This document shows positions 13,081-25,290 of a DNA stretch of 64,000 nucleotides, piece by piece. Below the pieces are notes generated by a model. The model was not told the DNA's origin, did no database searches, and worked only from the letters and a program-made list of their open reading frames with translations. The position numbers and the translations under genes are program-made. The DNA is taken from the NCBI GenBank assembly GCA_035582835.1, contig JAYKAV010002684.1, positions 731,108 through 795,107 of the forward strand. Reading direction: 5' to 3'. This DNA is from Phoebastria nigripes. Taxonomy: Eukaryota; Chordata; Aves; Procellariiformes; Diomedeidae. Numbering within the stretch: the stretch's first letter is position 1; every line of letters begins with the position of its first letter.

Positions 13081-16000
13081 CATCAGACTTGCAAGAACAG
13101 CCGGTCACAGCATGGAGCATTGTGTGTATGCAGCACTGAATTTGAACAACTCCAACTAAGAGCAGACTACGAAGGCTCAGCAAAGTTTAGTGACCCCCTG
13201 CCAGAATCCAGCTGGCTTCCCTGTGAGTTTGTATCACTCCCTCTTAACAATCCCTGCTGAGTAAAGGTGATCTGATTTAAGAATTTCAATATTGCCCTAC
13301 CAATAGCATAAAAAGCCAGTTTTGACTACTGCATAATTCTTGGCAAGACTGCTATACTTGTATGGGGGAACAGAAAATGCAGGTGGAAGAAAGAAATTGC
13401 CTGGCCTGGCATTAGTGGAGGGGGGGACAAAACCACACACGCAAATTAAAAAAAAAAAAAGAAAAAATCTACATTCACATCTTCAAATCAAAAAAGCAAA
13501 AGCCAGCATGGCTCTTAGAGGTTCAAACTTGAAGACACATTATGCTTAAGAACAACACAGAAGCTTATTGAGGAGATTAAAAGTAGTTTGGAAAGAGTTA
13601 AATCTTTTAAGAGGAATCCTACATGTGCACTGTACAACTTTGTCCTTAACGTAACCTCCCTTCCGCTGCTCTGACCTGGTCACTCCCTTACTTAATTCTT
13701 TAAATGTATTCTTCTCACTTTCCAAAGAGAATTCAAGTTACTAGTANACTCCTGAGCATATTTTCTATTATCCTAACAGTCAGTTACCAAAATAACTTTT
13801 CTATTCTCCCAGTGTCACTTTTGGACCATTTCCTACTCTCATTATATAACCATGGACATCTACTTTAAAAGGGAATCTTATTTTATCACAGGAAGTCAAT
13901 TCCCCAGGGGAAAAACATCAAGAAGTCTGCAGTATGTTTAAATAAGACACAGCATCAGCTGATGCCAGCCAGAGTTAAGATTTTTTAGGAGCGCTGTATT
14001 AAATTATGTGCTCCAATCAACCCTCAAACAGCCTTTTTAAAAGGTCTTTGAAGCAAAAAAGAAAGCCACCCCACATTCAATACATTCAGAGGGGCTATAA
14101 ACGGGATTTGGTAGGCAAGAAACACAAATAAGGGAGGAAAACAGCAGCATAGATCAGATGCAAGTTTGGCTGATACAGATGCAAATAAGAGAGAAGTGGG
14201 AAGAGGCACGCAGCAGTAGTAGGGTAGCAGAGTAGAACCTGTAGCACAAACACATGGTAATTAAGAAAAAACCAAATCAATGCTTTAGAACTAAAGGCCT
14301 TTGTCAAACACGTAAGGAGATTTAACATACAACACTGCTATCTGCTGTGAGTTGACAAATTCAGCTTTTCTTGTTTAGCACATCACAACCATTTACTAAT
14401 CCATCATTACCTGAACGTGATTCTAGGAGATTCTGCCAGCAGAGAGGAGCATGCATTAACTGCAGACGAGCACTGGGAACTGCAGACTAGATTAAAGTGG
14501 AAAATCCTAGTGAAGTTACCATCTCCAGTGATAACCAGTACTGAATGCAGAGGATCCTGCAAGAGTTATGTTTAGAGCGTAGAAGGACGTGCCCATAGGG
14601 TAAGTCTTTTAGCAANACCAGCCATTAGAGGTAATTCGGCAAGTTAAAAGTTGTAGCTGGAGAAAACTAAGCTTGGAATTGCAAGGAGTTTCTTTATGTT
14701 CCCCAACTCCTTCAAATTCATATTCATTCATTATAGGAGAGGGAAATCTTATAGAAGCTGTCAGCAAAGGAACACAACGCACCAAAATAATATAGAATAC
14801 CATGAGTTAAAGAGTTGTTACAGTTTTAAGAACAAGACAACAACTACTGATGCAACAAAAGAACAGTTCATCAGGTTTTTTTTTTAAAACATCATTGACA
14901 TCCACAGGTCTCAAATAAATATAGAGCTTATTGGACAAATTTGGTTTTCAGCAACCAGACAATGCCATGCAATACTCTTCTACATTCAGATGTAGAACTA
15001 TTATTCCTAGTAAAACCACCATTATTTTTAAGGGGAAACATAAGCCTGAAAATGCTAGTTTGAGGCAAATTATAGGATTTCTCCTTAAAAGTGAATTCCC
15101 AAGCTGAAAATAGGTTGGACTAAAAGCAAATAAGCTAGAGTTACATCAAACCAGTGCTAATGCAGATATACATCCCTATAAATCCAGTCAGTCATTCACC
15201 AACTACACCAATGCAAGCTACTAAGAGGGTCAGTCCAGGACAAATATGTAATCCCCAATGTGACACTTGATCCTATTGCCCTACATGCTCTGTCCAAATC
15301 CCAATGCAAAAAAAAAAAAAAAAGTACATTTTACCTAAAAGACCAATTAAAAAAAAATCCAGTCCTCAGAACACAAGATGGATATATCCTCTAATTCTCA
15401 TGTTGTAAATGCTTAAATAGCTTAAAATACAGTCTAAGAAAAAATAATATATATGCTTTAAGCATAAAGATATCCTGAAAAAAGTAACACTGCAGATTAC
15501 GTACACTGTCACTTCATATGTAAATGCAAATTTGTTACATAAAATATAGCTTGAGCCACCCACAGCATCCTACAGAGTTCCCATCATTGTGGTGTCACAG
15601 TAGTACCACTTGATACGTATATTGGGTGACAAGTGTTATGGCATGTCATCCCAAAAGCATTTAAATGCGAGATTTAAACCTCGACAGTGATCACCAGTTT
15701 TACAGACATCCTGGTGATGAAGTCCCATCATTTTATCCGACTGTGCTGGTGTAGGTGGAACCAACGTACACTCAGGAGCTGCATTCTGCAAGCCTCAGCA
15801 GGAGCGCAGACTCAAATCATAAGTACCAATTGCTGTCCTGACCAAACATTTCCTCCAGAATCTCAAGATCATTTTAAAGGTTTCCTTTTACATCCCACCT
15901 TTCTTTCCAGAGGTTTCTCTCTGCCTTTTCAGGGATAAAAGAAAAAACATTAGCATATATGAAGTTATAATCAAATACTTCTGAAGCTGTACATCAATAA

Positions 16001-16507
16001 TTTGTGTTATGACCCGATATTGGATTCCTAACATAAATATATTTAAGTTATTACTGCATATCTGAATCACCTTGAAATCCACAGCTCCTGTTAAGTAAGA
16101 AGTTCAAATCATCTAGCACCCTTTTTCTAATTGCTTTGATTCATGACCAAAAAGAAAAGCGATTCACTCCCACCACAAAAGTCAAAAGGAAGGAAGAGAT
16201 GGTGACTCAGTTCTTTGTCTCATTCTTTGCCTCTTATGTCTGCAGAGACTAATTTGAAGCCTCTGCTGGAGCTGGCTTGTGGATTTTTGTCTTTGCTCTT
16301 CCACAGTTGTTAAGTTTCCAATTACTTTCACTACTATTAATCAGTTATCTACAGACAGCAGAAAAACTGTTCTGAGATTCCTTCAGACCAGTGCAGATAA
16401 GCATAGGAGCATCTTTAAAAAAAGAGCACTACACTTAATAAAATTGCAATAGAGAAATAGCCTTTACAGAGTCAGAAGATTGAGAGAAGTAGAATACTCA
16501 AGGTTAA

Positions 16508-16597
16508 AAAAAAAAAACAAAAAAACACACACACACAAAAAACCCCAAACAAACAAAACAAAAAATACCGCCAACACCACCCCCCCCCCCCCCCCCC
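16508..16597. repeat. A-rich, (CA)n and poly-C low-complexity tract
   Basis: An A-rich tract with a short CA run, then an 18-base C run at 16580-16597. Long pure C runs are unstable and often mis-sized in assemblies. Confidence 0.9.
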
Positions 16598-19500
16598 AAC
16601 ACACCAAGAGGAGGGCTGGAAAGGGATGAGAGGAAAAACCCAATCAGCAACAGCCAAAAGAAAAGTTCCAAACTCAATATTCATGTGTTTCTTGTTATCA
16701 CCATTTCAGTCCAACAGAAAGGGAACCTTAGTGTAGACAGTAATCAGGTTCCAGGCAGGAATTAAGCACTTAGAACTGTATGAGCAGTGCTAACAGTTAT
16801 GCTTAAAAATGCTTTCTATAAGCTGCTGTTTGCAATAGTGTTTTCCTCAATATTTCCTAACAGCATTTCAGATCTAGCATCATTAATAATTTCATAGGAC
16901 TACTCAAGTGTAGATCAAGCCATACTTACCCACACAGGAACAGAGCACATGAGAACTTCCTGAGCAGATGTCGTTAGTCACTGTCAAGAGCACCTACTAG
17001 ACCAGGTGGACCTTTAGCCTAACCCATGATAAACAGCCTTTTAACAAACGGCAGACCTCTTCCTCTTAATATGCCTGAAACCCAGTCAAATTTAAACTAC
17101 TAATAGCTAGAAGCTTAGAAAAAGCATGGTACTTTCCAGAGGGGATTAAAGGAAAACTGTCACTAAGGCACAACTTTCAGATTTCCATTAACATCCTGGC
17201 ATGCCTGGCAGCCTAAGCCGTTCCAAAGGTATGTATGGTTTGGGGTTGGATTTTCGACCCCCAAGCCTTAATGCTTTGCACTACTCTTATTCAGTCATGC
17301 CACTAACAGTGCTTCTCCATCGCATTTTCCACAATAGAAAGCCAGTTTGATGTATGCTTGGCATCCCCTTCTCCAACTAGTTGTTTCTACTTCCCCTTTA
17401 ATAGAATTGATGCAGCTCCTAAAAATAGTTCTAGAAATCCCACCTGATCACTGACCCATTTTACAGCACGTATAGTTCTGTTGGCATAACAGCATGATAA
17501 AAAAAAAATGTAACATGGAAGAAGGCTGGAACCTCAAGCCAGTTTTGTTATAGAAAAAGCAGCCATAATATGGAAACAAACTCACAGTATCACACTCCTA
17601 GAAGGACAAACTGCCAGAGTATCTACAGCAAAGAGCTACAGTTAAGACATACCACTGTTAGTGCAAGAAACAAGTGACAAGCTGGGGAGGAGGAAATAAG
17701 ACCAAGTAAAAGCACATGCATGTTTTTCTGCCCCTCTCAGAGGACTTTAAGCATTTCACAAACATCAGTTAAGTTACATGTACATTATATACGCTATAAT
17801 CCTCAGTTTGAGAGCTGAGGGTTCAAAACCCCAGTGGGCGGGGGGGGAATGAACCCCAGCACACTCAGAAAGCAGCACCAGAGCAAACCCCCAGCACCAG
17901 AGGGTTTTCACTAACAAGTATGAATTGATCTCATATTCTAGCACTTCAGGAGTCATAACTCAAGAGTATGTAAACATACTTTGAAATTCATCTGATAAAT
18001 GCTCNGATAGTTTTACTTTGTTTAAAGCAAGTGTCAACACCCTAAATTCAGCTGAAAACAGCTTTTCAGGATGATGTAGCTCTAATGCAATTTTACAAAA
18101 GGAACAATGACTCACTCCCAGGCGGGAGTTGGAAGTGTATGACCTAATACTCAGAAAGAAGCTTGCTTTTTCAAAAAGATCTAACTTTAATATGTACAGT
18201 ATCTCCCCAACAAGTAAAGTTTTAAAAAGGGAGAGTTTTTGCACAACAGAATTTACAAAATGACCTTTCTTTTTTGCTTTTTCCACTTCTAATTAGTCCT
18301 TGCCAAAATCCAATCAGCCTATCTGCAAGCAGTTCCCCTAGCCTTAATTTCAGCCTAAAACCGGTCATCTTTCCACAGAATTACATCCAGGTATGACTCA
18401 CTCTCCAGCCCATTTTAGCCCTGGCCATTAGAGGCAAGGACAGCACCGATCCAACATGCCAACCAACATGAAGAGATCATCATCAAATGTGGATGGAGGC
18501 GTTAAAATTAAAACATTAGTACGCACTAGATATGAAACATTAGCAAGCTATGAGCACTTGACTGACTAGCAAGACAAGCCTACTTCATGTTCAACTGGAT
18601 TCCTGACTATCTCACTGAGGATCCTCTATCTGTGAAGGGTTGATTTTTAAGATTGTATGTTCAGCCAGCAGCTGTACGGCTTATTGAAGAACTTTGCCTG
18701 TATGACAACATAAAGCCCAGAATTATTTGATACATTTAAAAGCCCAGTGACCATCCCTTGGGTTTGAGCCTGCATTGTTCTCGGTCTGTCTTATGCTCAT
18801 ACTTGCAAATACTCTGGATAAAGGGGCAAAGTGTAGGTGGAAAATGGGAGTGAGTGACACAGGCTAATCAGGATTTTAATCATGCTAATGGATGTGATTA
18901 ACTGCATACTTCTCCTAGAAGCTTCCTGCAGCTACACATGAGTAGCTTGATAGCCAGAATGCAGCATGAGTGAACTGCTCATCCCATTTTAATCTCCAGC
19001 TACACCACATGTGTCACGTCATCCAGCGTGCAAGGATATACCTAATACTTAACCTTATTTCCACCCACATATCAAATCTTCCACCATGCCAACACAATCA
19101 TTTGGGGCAGGGTACAGAGACTCCAGACCTGTGTTTGTCTACACTAAAGTCTCTTTACAAAAAAAAGTTACCACTCCAAGAGACTGGAAATCTAACCTTT
19201 GCAAAGGAAAGCTAATACAGGGACTATTGCATTACACAAATCTGCCTGAATAATGCAACTACAACTAATTTTTTTTTTTTTCCGCTAGTTTTGTCCAAAT
19301 CACAGGGACATTGCTAGCTTTAACCCAAAGTTACAATCTTGCTAGTCCTTGGGAGAACTACTAATTCAGCAGCTGCCACTCTCTCAGAGGAAAATTCNTA
19401 AGAGGCCAGACAAGGATTAAAAGAGCAACAAGAAATACCCTTTTCTAATAGTGAGGAGGTTGGATAGGCAGGGAAGAAATCAGACCCTTCCCTCCCCATT

Positions 19501-20223
19501 TCTAGAGGAGGATGCATGCAAAGCAGCAGAATAAATAACCCACCATCCTCCCACCTTGCAGCAGATATTTCAAGGGAAGAATGTATTATGGAGTTTGAAT
19601 ATACTATCATTTACATATACATCCATTTTTCAGACTTACACTTCCCATTAACACAGNGTCTCCCGTGTTTTCTAGAGCAACAACTGCAAACATTCTGCTA
19701 TCAAGCATACCAATGTTTACAAAATATGGGCTTGCATGACAATACACATAATTTAACAACTTATTCAGAGGAGTCTAAGACTAATCTTGTTTGGGAACAG
19801 AGCCCCCCCCACCCCCAAACCTTTAGCACTATCCTGATATATTTTTTAAGAGTGCTCGAGCTTAAATACTACTTAAGCATCACACTAGTGTCTGTCCGTA
19901 ATCCTTTGGGGTTAGAATTCCCAATAATTTTAAATAACTTTAATATTTAATAATTTCTAACATTTAAATTTCAAAAACTTTATTAAGAAGCCTCCCCAAG
20001 AGCAACATGCGGCACTAGTGTGAGCCAGAAGTATTTTATTCTTATTGTTACAAGTTAAAATCTGCATAACATCTACAGCAACTGATTTCACTGACCTTTT
20101 CTTCCCACAAGAAATTCTTTTACATGTGCAAAATACCAAGTCATGAAATTGGCTTCTGAGTTGTAGGAGGCTGGAGAAATTCACCACAAGGGAAACATGG
20201 GTTTGCCTGCTGTGCNAGCCTAC

Positions 20224-20333
20224 CTGTACACATTATTCACATGGGCTATACTTTGTTCAACCCAGCTTTTACGCCGCTTCCTCAAGAGTCTGATCCAAAG
20301 TACATCTACCCTTTCTTCTGGGAGATGAACTCT
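20224..20333 (-). other. Possible cassette exon in the left intron
   Basis: On the minus strand a pyrimidine-rich stretch and CTGCTACAG precede AGAGTTCATC. The segment ends at GTGTACAG|GTAGGC, a good donor, giving 110 nt. One frame is open through the segment and reads ...VDVLWIRLLRKRRKSW... to NNVYR before the donor. I recognise no family in it. Another frame stops at a TAA within the exon. It could be an alternative 5' UTR exon of the left gene, or chance. Confidence 0.2.
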
Positions 20334-20339
20334 CTGTAG

Positions 20340-23300
20340 CAGATGACGGCAGTGATGATGGCCCAGGCTCAAGACTCAAGCTGTTCTGCCACCATACTGT
20401 CTGCTGTAATCACAGACCCCTGCATTTCTCTGATCTACAGCTGAGTACAATTTAATTTGCCTTCAAGGGGAAAGGAAAAAAAAAAAAAAAAGAGGGCAAA
20501 GAAAATCAGTTTGATTGCACTGTTAAGACATGAGGAAGCCATATACACAGACATTTGACTAAGCAAGAGATTGATCTATTTTAGTTGGGACAGGAAGCAT
20601 AAACATGAAGCTACAGGAAATAACTATCTGCCTTTCAGAGCAGTATTAGCTCCCTCAAGTTTGCCTTTGAAACTCCAGAAGCACATACACAAAATATAAT
20701 TTTGCCATCTACAATCAGACTGGCAACAACATGNTGAGTAACATGCCTTGAACTCCTTATTCTCAGAGGAGGAGACTGGAATTTTATCTTCCAATCTACG
20801 TCTGGACTAGCAAAATAAATTATTTGGGATTTTTCTGGACCAAAACAAGGTATAGTTATACATTATTTGGCTTTTAAGTAACCATCACTTTCATTTGAAT
20901 TGCAAGTAGCTCAAATTCATCTTGACAGACTTATACCCTGTCTGACCAGTGGTTTCCCTTAGTCATAAGTTTGGCATATATCAGAACGTGGAAGTCTGTA
21001 CATCAGTGCTATGTACATGGAGACAAATATAGTTTAAGTACTGAGTTATTAGCTGAAGATACCAATAGTTTAGTAAACAGGAGGTAAGCTTAAGAATAGT
21101 ACACAAGAGCAAGAACAGTGCTAACAGTGATGGGTTGAAACTGGACCTGAACTCTGCAAGAATTCAAATCTGATTTAATGGCTCAGATTCATTTATTTCT
21201 AGGGAAGAGAGGTAACCACTAAAATACTACAGGGGTTGGGACCTCAAATATAATTATAGCTCCATTCACTAAAATTAAGGCTGCGTCAGCCCCCTTACAA
21301 ACACCAGAAAGAATATGCAATTCATTTGTTTAAACTGAGTATTCATCAGACTTCATAAAACAAGCTTAAGACTGGAAATCAAGTCATGTCCCACCCTCCA
21401 CACAGCCTTACCTACTGCCCCTTCAAAAAACCAAGTTGCTTCTATTTTCGTTGTATTTCTGTTGATCAGGTTGTCTTATGCTTATGTTGTTAGAGGAGTG
21501 GGGGTGTTTACCATCATGATAGAAAGAACAGTTTAAGCAATACTTTGGTATTTAAAATCTAGACTTTAACTGTCAAGTGTCCCCGGAAGGGAAACGAATG
21601 AGCACTCTAAACCCAAGTACTTCGGAAGTAGCATTGCCATCTTTAGATGACACTCACCAGTACTGTAAGGCTTGGCATACACAGATACCAGAGCGAGTCC
21701 AAATTGGTTTCAACAGTTTATGGGAGCATGTCGTGTGATTATTCACCTCCTGGTCTTTTTGCTCCACTCTCTACGATGCCCACAGCCAACTCATACAAAG
21801 CAGCGGGCAAGGGCTAAAGTGATGCATTTACCCACAACACCACACTACTCATAACCTTCAAAGTTTCCCACAGACAAATTAGGCAACTTGTTAAAACAGA
21901 TCTCCAGATATCCTGCAAGGGTGAGGTTCTGCAGTTCCCAGAGCCAAGCCGTGGTGTTCAATGCTCCTCGGAGCCTGCCCGAGGATCACCGGCCAGCAAC
22001 ATGTAAACCGACTGACAGAGTCATTAGCTTTTAAGAAACAATCTGATGAAGTCAGATATTAANGCTTCAGTGAGTATCCACTGGCATAAGCATACTACCA
22101 ACAGGTTTCCCATTTGTTCTTTAAGGACAAGAGCGACTTAATCCTCTCCTAATATCATCTGAGGACTCAGGGGGAACGAGGGGTGACCCACAAAACCGTA
22201 CCCATGGCAACACTGTGCTCTAGCTGAACTTGCAGGGTCATGATCTTCAAGCCACTGACACTTCTTTGTATTATTTGATATTTCCCTGATGTCATTTCTG
22301 CAGACACACACAACACAGATTTAATAATATCNATGTCCTTCAGTTTTAGAGTCAACAATCACATTCACAAACAGATCAACTATTCTGCCTTCAAGCTTAT
22401 TATTTGTCACTAACGTGTAATTATTACCAAAGAAAACAGAAGACACAGGATATTGCTGCTATTGCAATAGCAAGTCAGTTAAGCTCTTTTCAAAACTGAA
22501 AAAGCCCATCTCTTCTGATGTGAGGAGGAAAAAAAAGATNAAAAAAAATAAAAAAAATTAAAAAAAGAGAGTCCATGAATCCTCCAAAATGCATCTGAAA
22601 GGATAATCAGAAATTTCACCAGTTCTCGTAAGGAAAAACAAACAAAAAAAATTAAAGCAATTTTAACACAGGCAGGTCTGTCTAGCCAATACCACTTTTA
22701 TCATAATTGTATTGCTATGTTGAATATTTTTGAGTTACGATTTATTTCTCTTTCTCAAATAAAGGAAAAGTTAATCAAGCTACAATAGCATCTTATATAT
22801 ATACACCAGTAAAACATACACTACCAGATGGAATAATCAAGCCCTAGCAAAGAGGAAATAAGCTTTCCAGTTGTAAAACTCCTGCACAGCCCTGTCCTTT
22901 CAGTTTACAAAATGAAGCTACAGCAGCGTCACACACAGAGCCCTGCATAAAGAGGGTATAAGGAGGCACCGAACAAGGCTTGCTATTCCACAAGCTGAAA
23001 CACTGAGAAAGTACTTAGATGTCTATTATATTATTCAAGAAGCCTTTCAGATACTCTGCTGAAATTGTAAGCTGGGAAGAACACAGTTCATTGAATATAG
23101 GATTCCAGCTTTAAAAAAAAAAAAATACCACACAAAAAAACACACTTTTAAAAAAGCTAAGATAAATGAGTTTGTTTGTTAAATCCATATTTGTTCCCCA
23201 ATCAGGGGAAAAGAAATAAGAGAGGGAGCAACCAAGTAAGAGTTATCAAGAAGAACCTAAAAAAAACCAAAACCCAACATCTAAATTCAGGTTTAATATG

Positions 23301-23560
23301 TTCACAGATTATGCATTTAATACACCCCTCTACGAGAAGTAGAGTTTACAACAAAGCATACTACCTACAGCAAAATACACTTAGAAATAGCTTTTGGCAG
23401 TAGAACAGCATCTTCAGAACCAAAAACTTCACCGTCTCGAGTTTAAACTTATTAGGAGCAATCTTACATCATGCTGTAGTAAACATTTGTTTAATCCTTA
23501 AAACTACAACCGTTCTTTCTAAAACAAAGTTTGCTCATCTTGAAACCGGGCCCAATCTAT
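20340..23560 (-). other. Intron-like DNA up to the CpG island, no gene seen
   Basis: AT-rich DNA with A-rich microsatellites (about 20474-20490, 22540-22566 and 23112-23125). No supported exon. CpGs increase from about 23560, where the island begins. Confidence 0.6.
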
Positions 23561-24177
23561 ATAAATAGATCGCTGTTTGAATCTGCCGATGACTGGGCAA
23601 CGCTACCATATAGGCCTCGCGTCTGCCGCATCCACTCGGCTCGCCACACCCATCGCACCAAGCTGCGGGCGAGCAGCAACTCTGCAAATACTTATCCCTT
23701 CTGTGTTACCGAATTACAGCACAAATATCCCCTGATGTAACGCCACAACAATCCTTATAAAGCAGGGAAGGAGACTGGCCAAGCAGAAGGATAGCGGGGA
23801 AGGACGGGGGGAACCACGTTACAAAAAGTTTCGAGAGGTCCCAACGAGAAGTGCCGATTCACAGCGTTGCCCTCGACCAAAAAAAAAACGCGTTTCCTAC
23901 GCGTTTGGGGGGAACCAGCTCTAAAAGCGCTCTGCGTAAAATCAAGCTGCAGCCCTCCCCACACCACCTCACCCCTTCCCCCCCATGCAACAAAGACGCT
24001 CCCCGGCAGCTCCCACTTCCTCCGGGATGACCCAGGCGCAAACTTCGCCAAGCAGATGCTCTCCCGATGCTCCGGGACCTTCCTCCCTCCCCCCGCCCCG
24101 CAGCTCCCCTGTCACCGACCGCGCCGCAGCCCGGCCCGCCCTCGCTCCCGCGCCGCCCGCTGCCAACCGCCGCAGCC

Positions 24178-24282
24178 NNNNNNNNNNNNNNNNNNNNNNN
24201 NNNNNNNNNNNNNNNNNNNNNNNNNNNNNNNNNNNNNNNNNNNNNNNNNNNNNNNNNNNNNNNNNNNNNNNNNNNNNNNNNN
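24178..24282. other. Assembly gap (105 N)
   Basis: A run of 105 N inside the CpG island, just downstream of the predicted first exon. It probably marks GC-rich sequence that did not sequence through, and its true length may differ. Long frames reported across it are artefacts. Confidence 0.98.
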
Positions 24283-24444
24283 GCCGCCCGCGCCCCCCAC
24301 AAGGGCGAGGCCGGAGCCCCCGCGCCCGGGCCGGGCCGCCCCTCCATCGCCTCAGAGTGCGCCGCGCCCGCTCCCCGCTCGGAGCGGGGTGTCCCCGCAC
24401 CCCCTCCCCGCCCGCAGCGCGGGCCCCGCAGCGGCGGCCCTTAC

Positions 24445-24600
24445 CAGAGGCGGAGGGGGGCGCGGGGGGCTGCCGCCGGGACGGAGCCTCCTGGTGAGTG
24501 TCACTCTCCCCTGCGGGCCCGGCCGGGGGAGGAGGAGGAGGAGGAGGAGGAGGGAACAGAGCCACCACTGGCCTCACGCCGAGCGCACTACACTGCTAGC
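24445..24600 (-). other. Probable non-coding first exon of a minus-strand gene (MAP4 by synteny)
   Basis: Inside the CpG island the minus strand reads CCTCTG|GTAAGG, a strong splice donor with the last exon base at 24445. The start near 24600 is a guess based on two CCAAT boxes just upstream. No open frame begins well in the exon, which fits an untranslated first exon. In mammals MAP4 is the gene downstream of CDC25A on the same strand, with a non-coding first exon and a very long first intron, as here. No MAP4 coding sequence is visible, so the identity is inferred. The exon contains a (GGA)n tract. Confidence 0.5.
24528..24553 (+). repeat. (GGA)n microsatellite in the predicted first exon
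   Basis: About eight GGA units in the promoter. The predicted minus-strand transcript would carry them as a UCC tract in its 5' leader. Polypurine tracts of this kind can form triplex DNA. Confidence 0.85.
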
Positions 24601-24627
24601 GCCGCGGGCGGGCTCTCGGCCGCTCCG

Positions 24628-24632
24628 CCAAT
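24628..24632 (+). promoter_or_regulatory. CCAAT box (proximal)
   Basis: CCGCCAATAGCG is a good NF-Y site. It lies about 180 bp upstream of the minus-strand donor, where a promoter CCAAT box would be expected. NF-Y works in both orientations. Confidence 0.55.
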
Positions 24633-24657
24633 AGCGCCGCGCCGCGCCCGCCGCCCG

Positions 24658-24662
24658 CCAAT
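24658..24662 (+). promoter_or_regulatory. CCAAT box (distal)
   Basis: CCGCCAATCCCC, exactly 30 bp from the other CCAAT box. Paired CCAAT boxes about three helical turns apart are common in NF-Y-driven, TATA-less promoters. Confidence 0.55.
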
Positions 24663-24819
24663 CCCCGCGAGCGCGGGCGGTGCAGGGCCGGGCGGGCGGC
24701 GGGCGGGGCTGAGGCGGCGCTGCAGTGACAGGGCAGCGGGGTAGGGTGCGGCGCGGAGGGGCCATGGCGCTGGGTGGGGTGGGGCGGGGCCGGGCCGGGC
24801 CGCGGGCAGAGGGGCTACG

Positions 24820-25290
24820 GGGGCGGGCTGAGGGGGCTGAGGGGAGTGCGGGTGTGGGGAACGGCGTGAGGGGGACCCGGGAGGGGAAGGGGGGTGGCTG
24901 AGGGAACGCGGCGGAGGAGGAGGGCTGTGGGGCGATGGGGGCGAGGGGAAGGACCTGAGGGGGAGCACAGAGGGGAGGTGGCCGAGGGGAAGAGGTGCGG
25001 GGAGGCGGAGTGGGGGAGTTTGGGCTGAGGGGATAGGGGCCTGGGGGGACATGGCTGAGGAGAGAGGGGGCTGAGGGAAAGCGGCGAGGGGGCTGAGAGG
25101 ATGTGGCTAGGGGGCAAGGTAGCTGAGGGGAGGCGGTGAGGGGAGATGGCGGCTGGGGGAAGCGGTGAGGGGAGATGGCGGCTGGGGGGAAATGGTGAGG
25201 GGAGATGGCGGCGAGGGTGCTTGGAGGTGACAGGGAAAGACCCAAGGGGATACGGTGGGTCTAAGGGGAGATGGGGCTGTCAGGCACTGA
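24820..25290. repeat. G-rich minisatellite region next to the promoter
   Basis: The strand is strongly purine- and G-biased, with repeated GGCTGAGGGG blocks. The clearest part is 25135-25216, where GGTGAGGGGAGATGGCGGCT recurs at 29- and 30-bp spacing, nearly three copies. Many G runs suggest G-quadruplex potential. Open frames on both strands here follow from the repeat. Confidence 0.7.

Larger units (their letters stand above)
8001..20220 (-). other. Intron-like AT-rich DNA, no gene seen
   Basis: About 12 kb without a supported exon. It holds a poly-A run at about 8574-8594, a 33-bp tandem duplication at 13015-13080, A-rich DNA with (CA)n followed by an 18-base C run at 16508-16597, and a small hairpin with a tRNA-like GGTTCAAAACC at about 17800-17835. 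Open frames are short and lack known domains. Confidence 0.6.
23560..25290. promoter_or_regulatory. CpG island promoter
   Basis: The base composition changes from AT-rich intron to very GC- and CpG-rich DNA with many GGGCGG-type Sp1 boxes, and returns to moderate GC after about 25.3 kb. It has no TATA box. It holds the first exon, two CCAAT boxes, the assembly gap and, on its right side, a G-rich minisatellite. This is a typical housekeeping-type promoter. Confidence 0.8.

Noticed and set aside
17795..17835. tRNA-like element with GGTTCAAAACC and a CCTCAG/CTGAGG hairpin
   Set aside because: The T-stem has only three pairs, there is no acceptor stem, and no good A-box lies upstream. Not a tRNA.
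1..24000. Coding exons of MAP4
   Set aside because: I looked on the minus strand for the conserved N-terminal exon of MAP4 and found no match, so MAP4 remains only a synteny-based guess.
23867..24744. Long frames across the CpG island (up to 255 codons)
   Set aside because: They run through the 105-base N gap and are repeats of proline, alanine and arginine forced by CpG-rich DNA.
24764..24902. ATG in a good context (GCCATGG) on the plus strand next to the promoter
   Set aside because: The frame is about 46 codons of glycine and arginine, ends in the minisatellite, and has no splice donor at a useful place.
24574..25245. 223-codon minus-strand proline- and serine-rich frame
   Set aside because: It is the translated shadow of the G-rich minisatellite.
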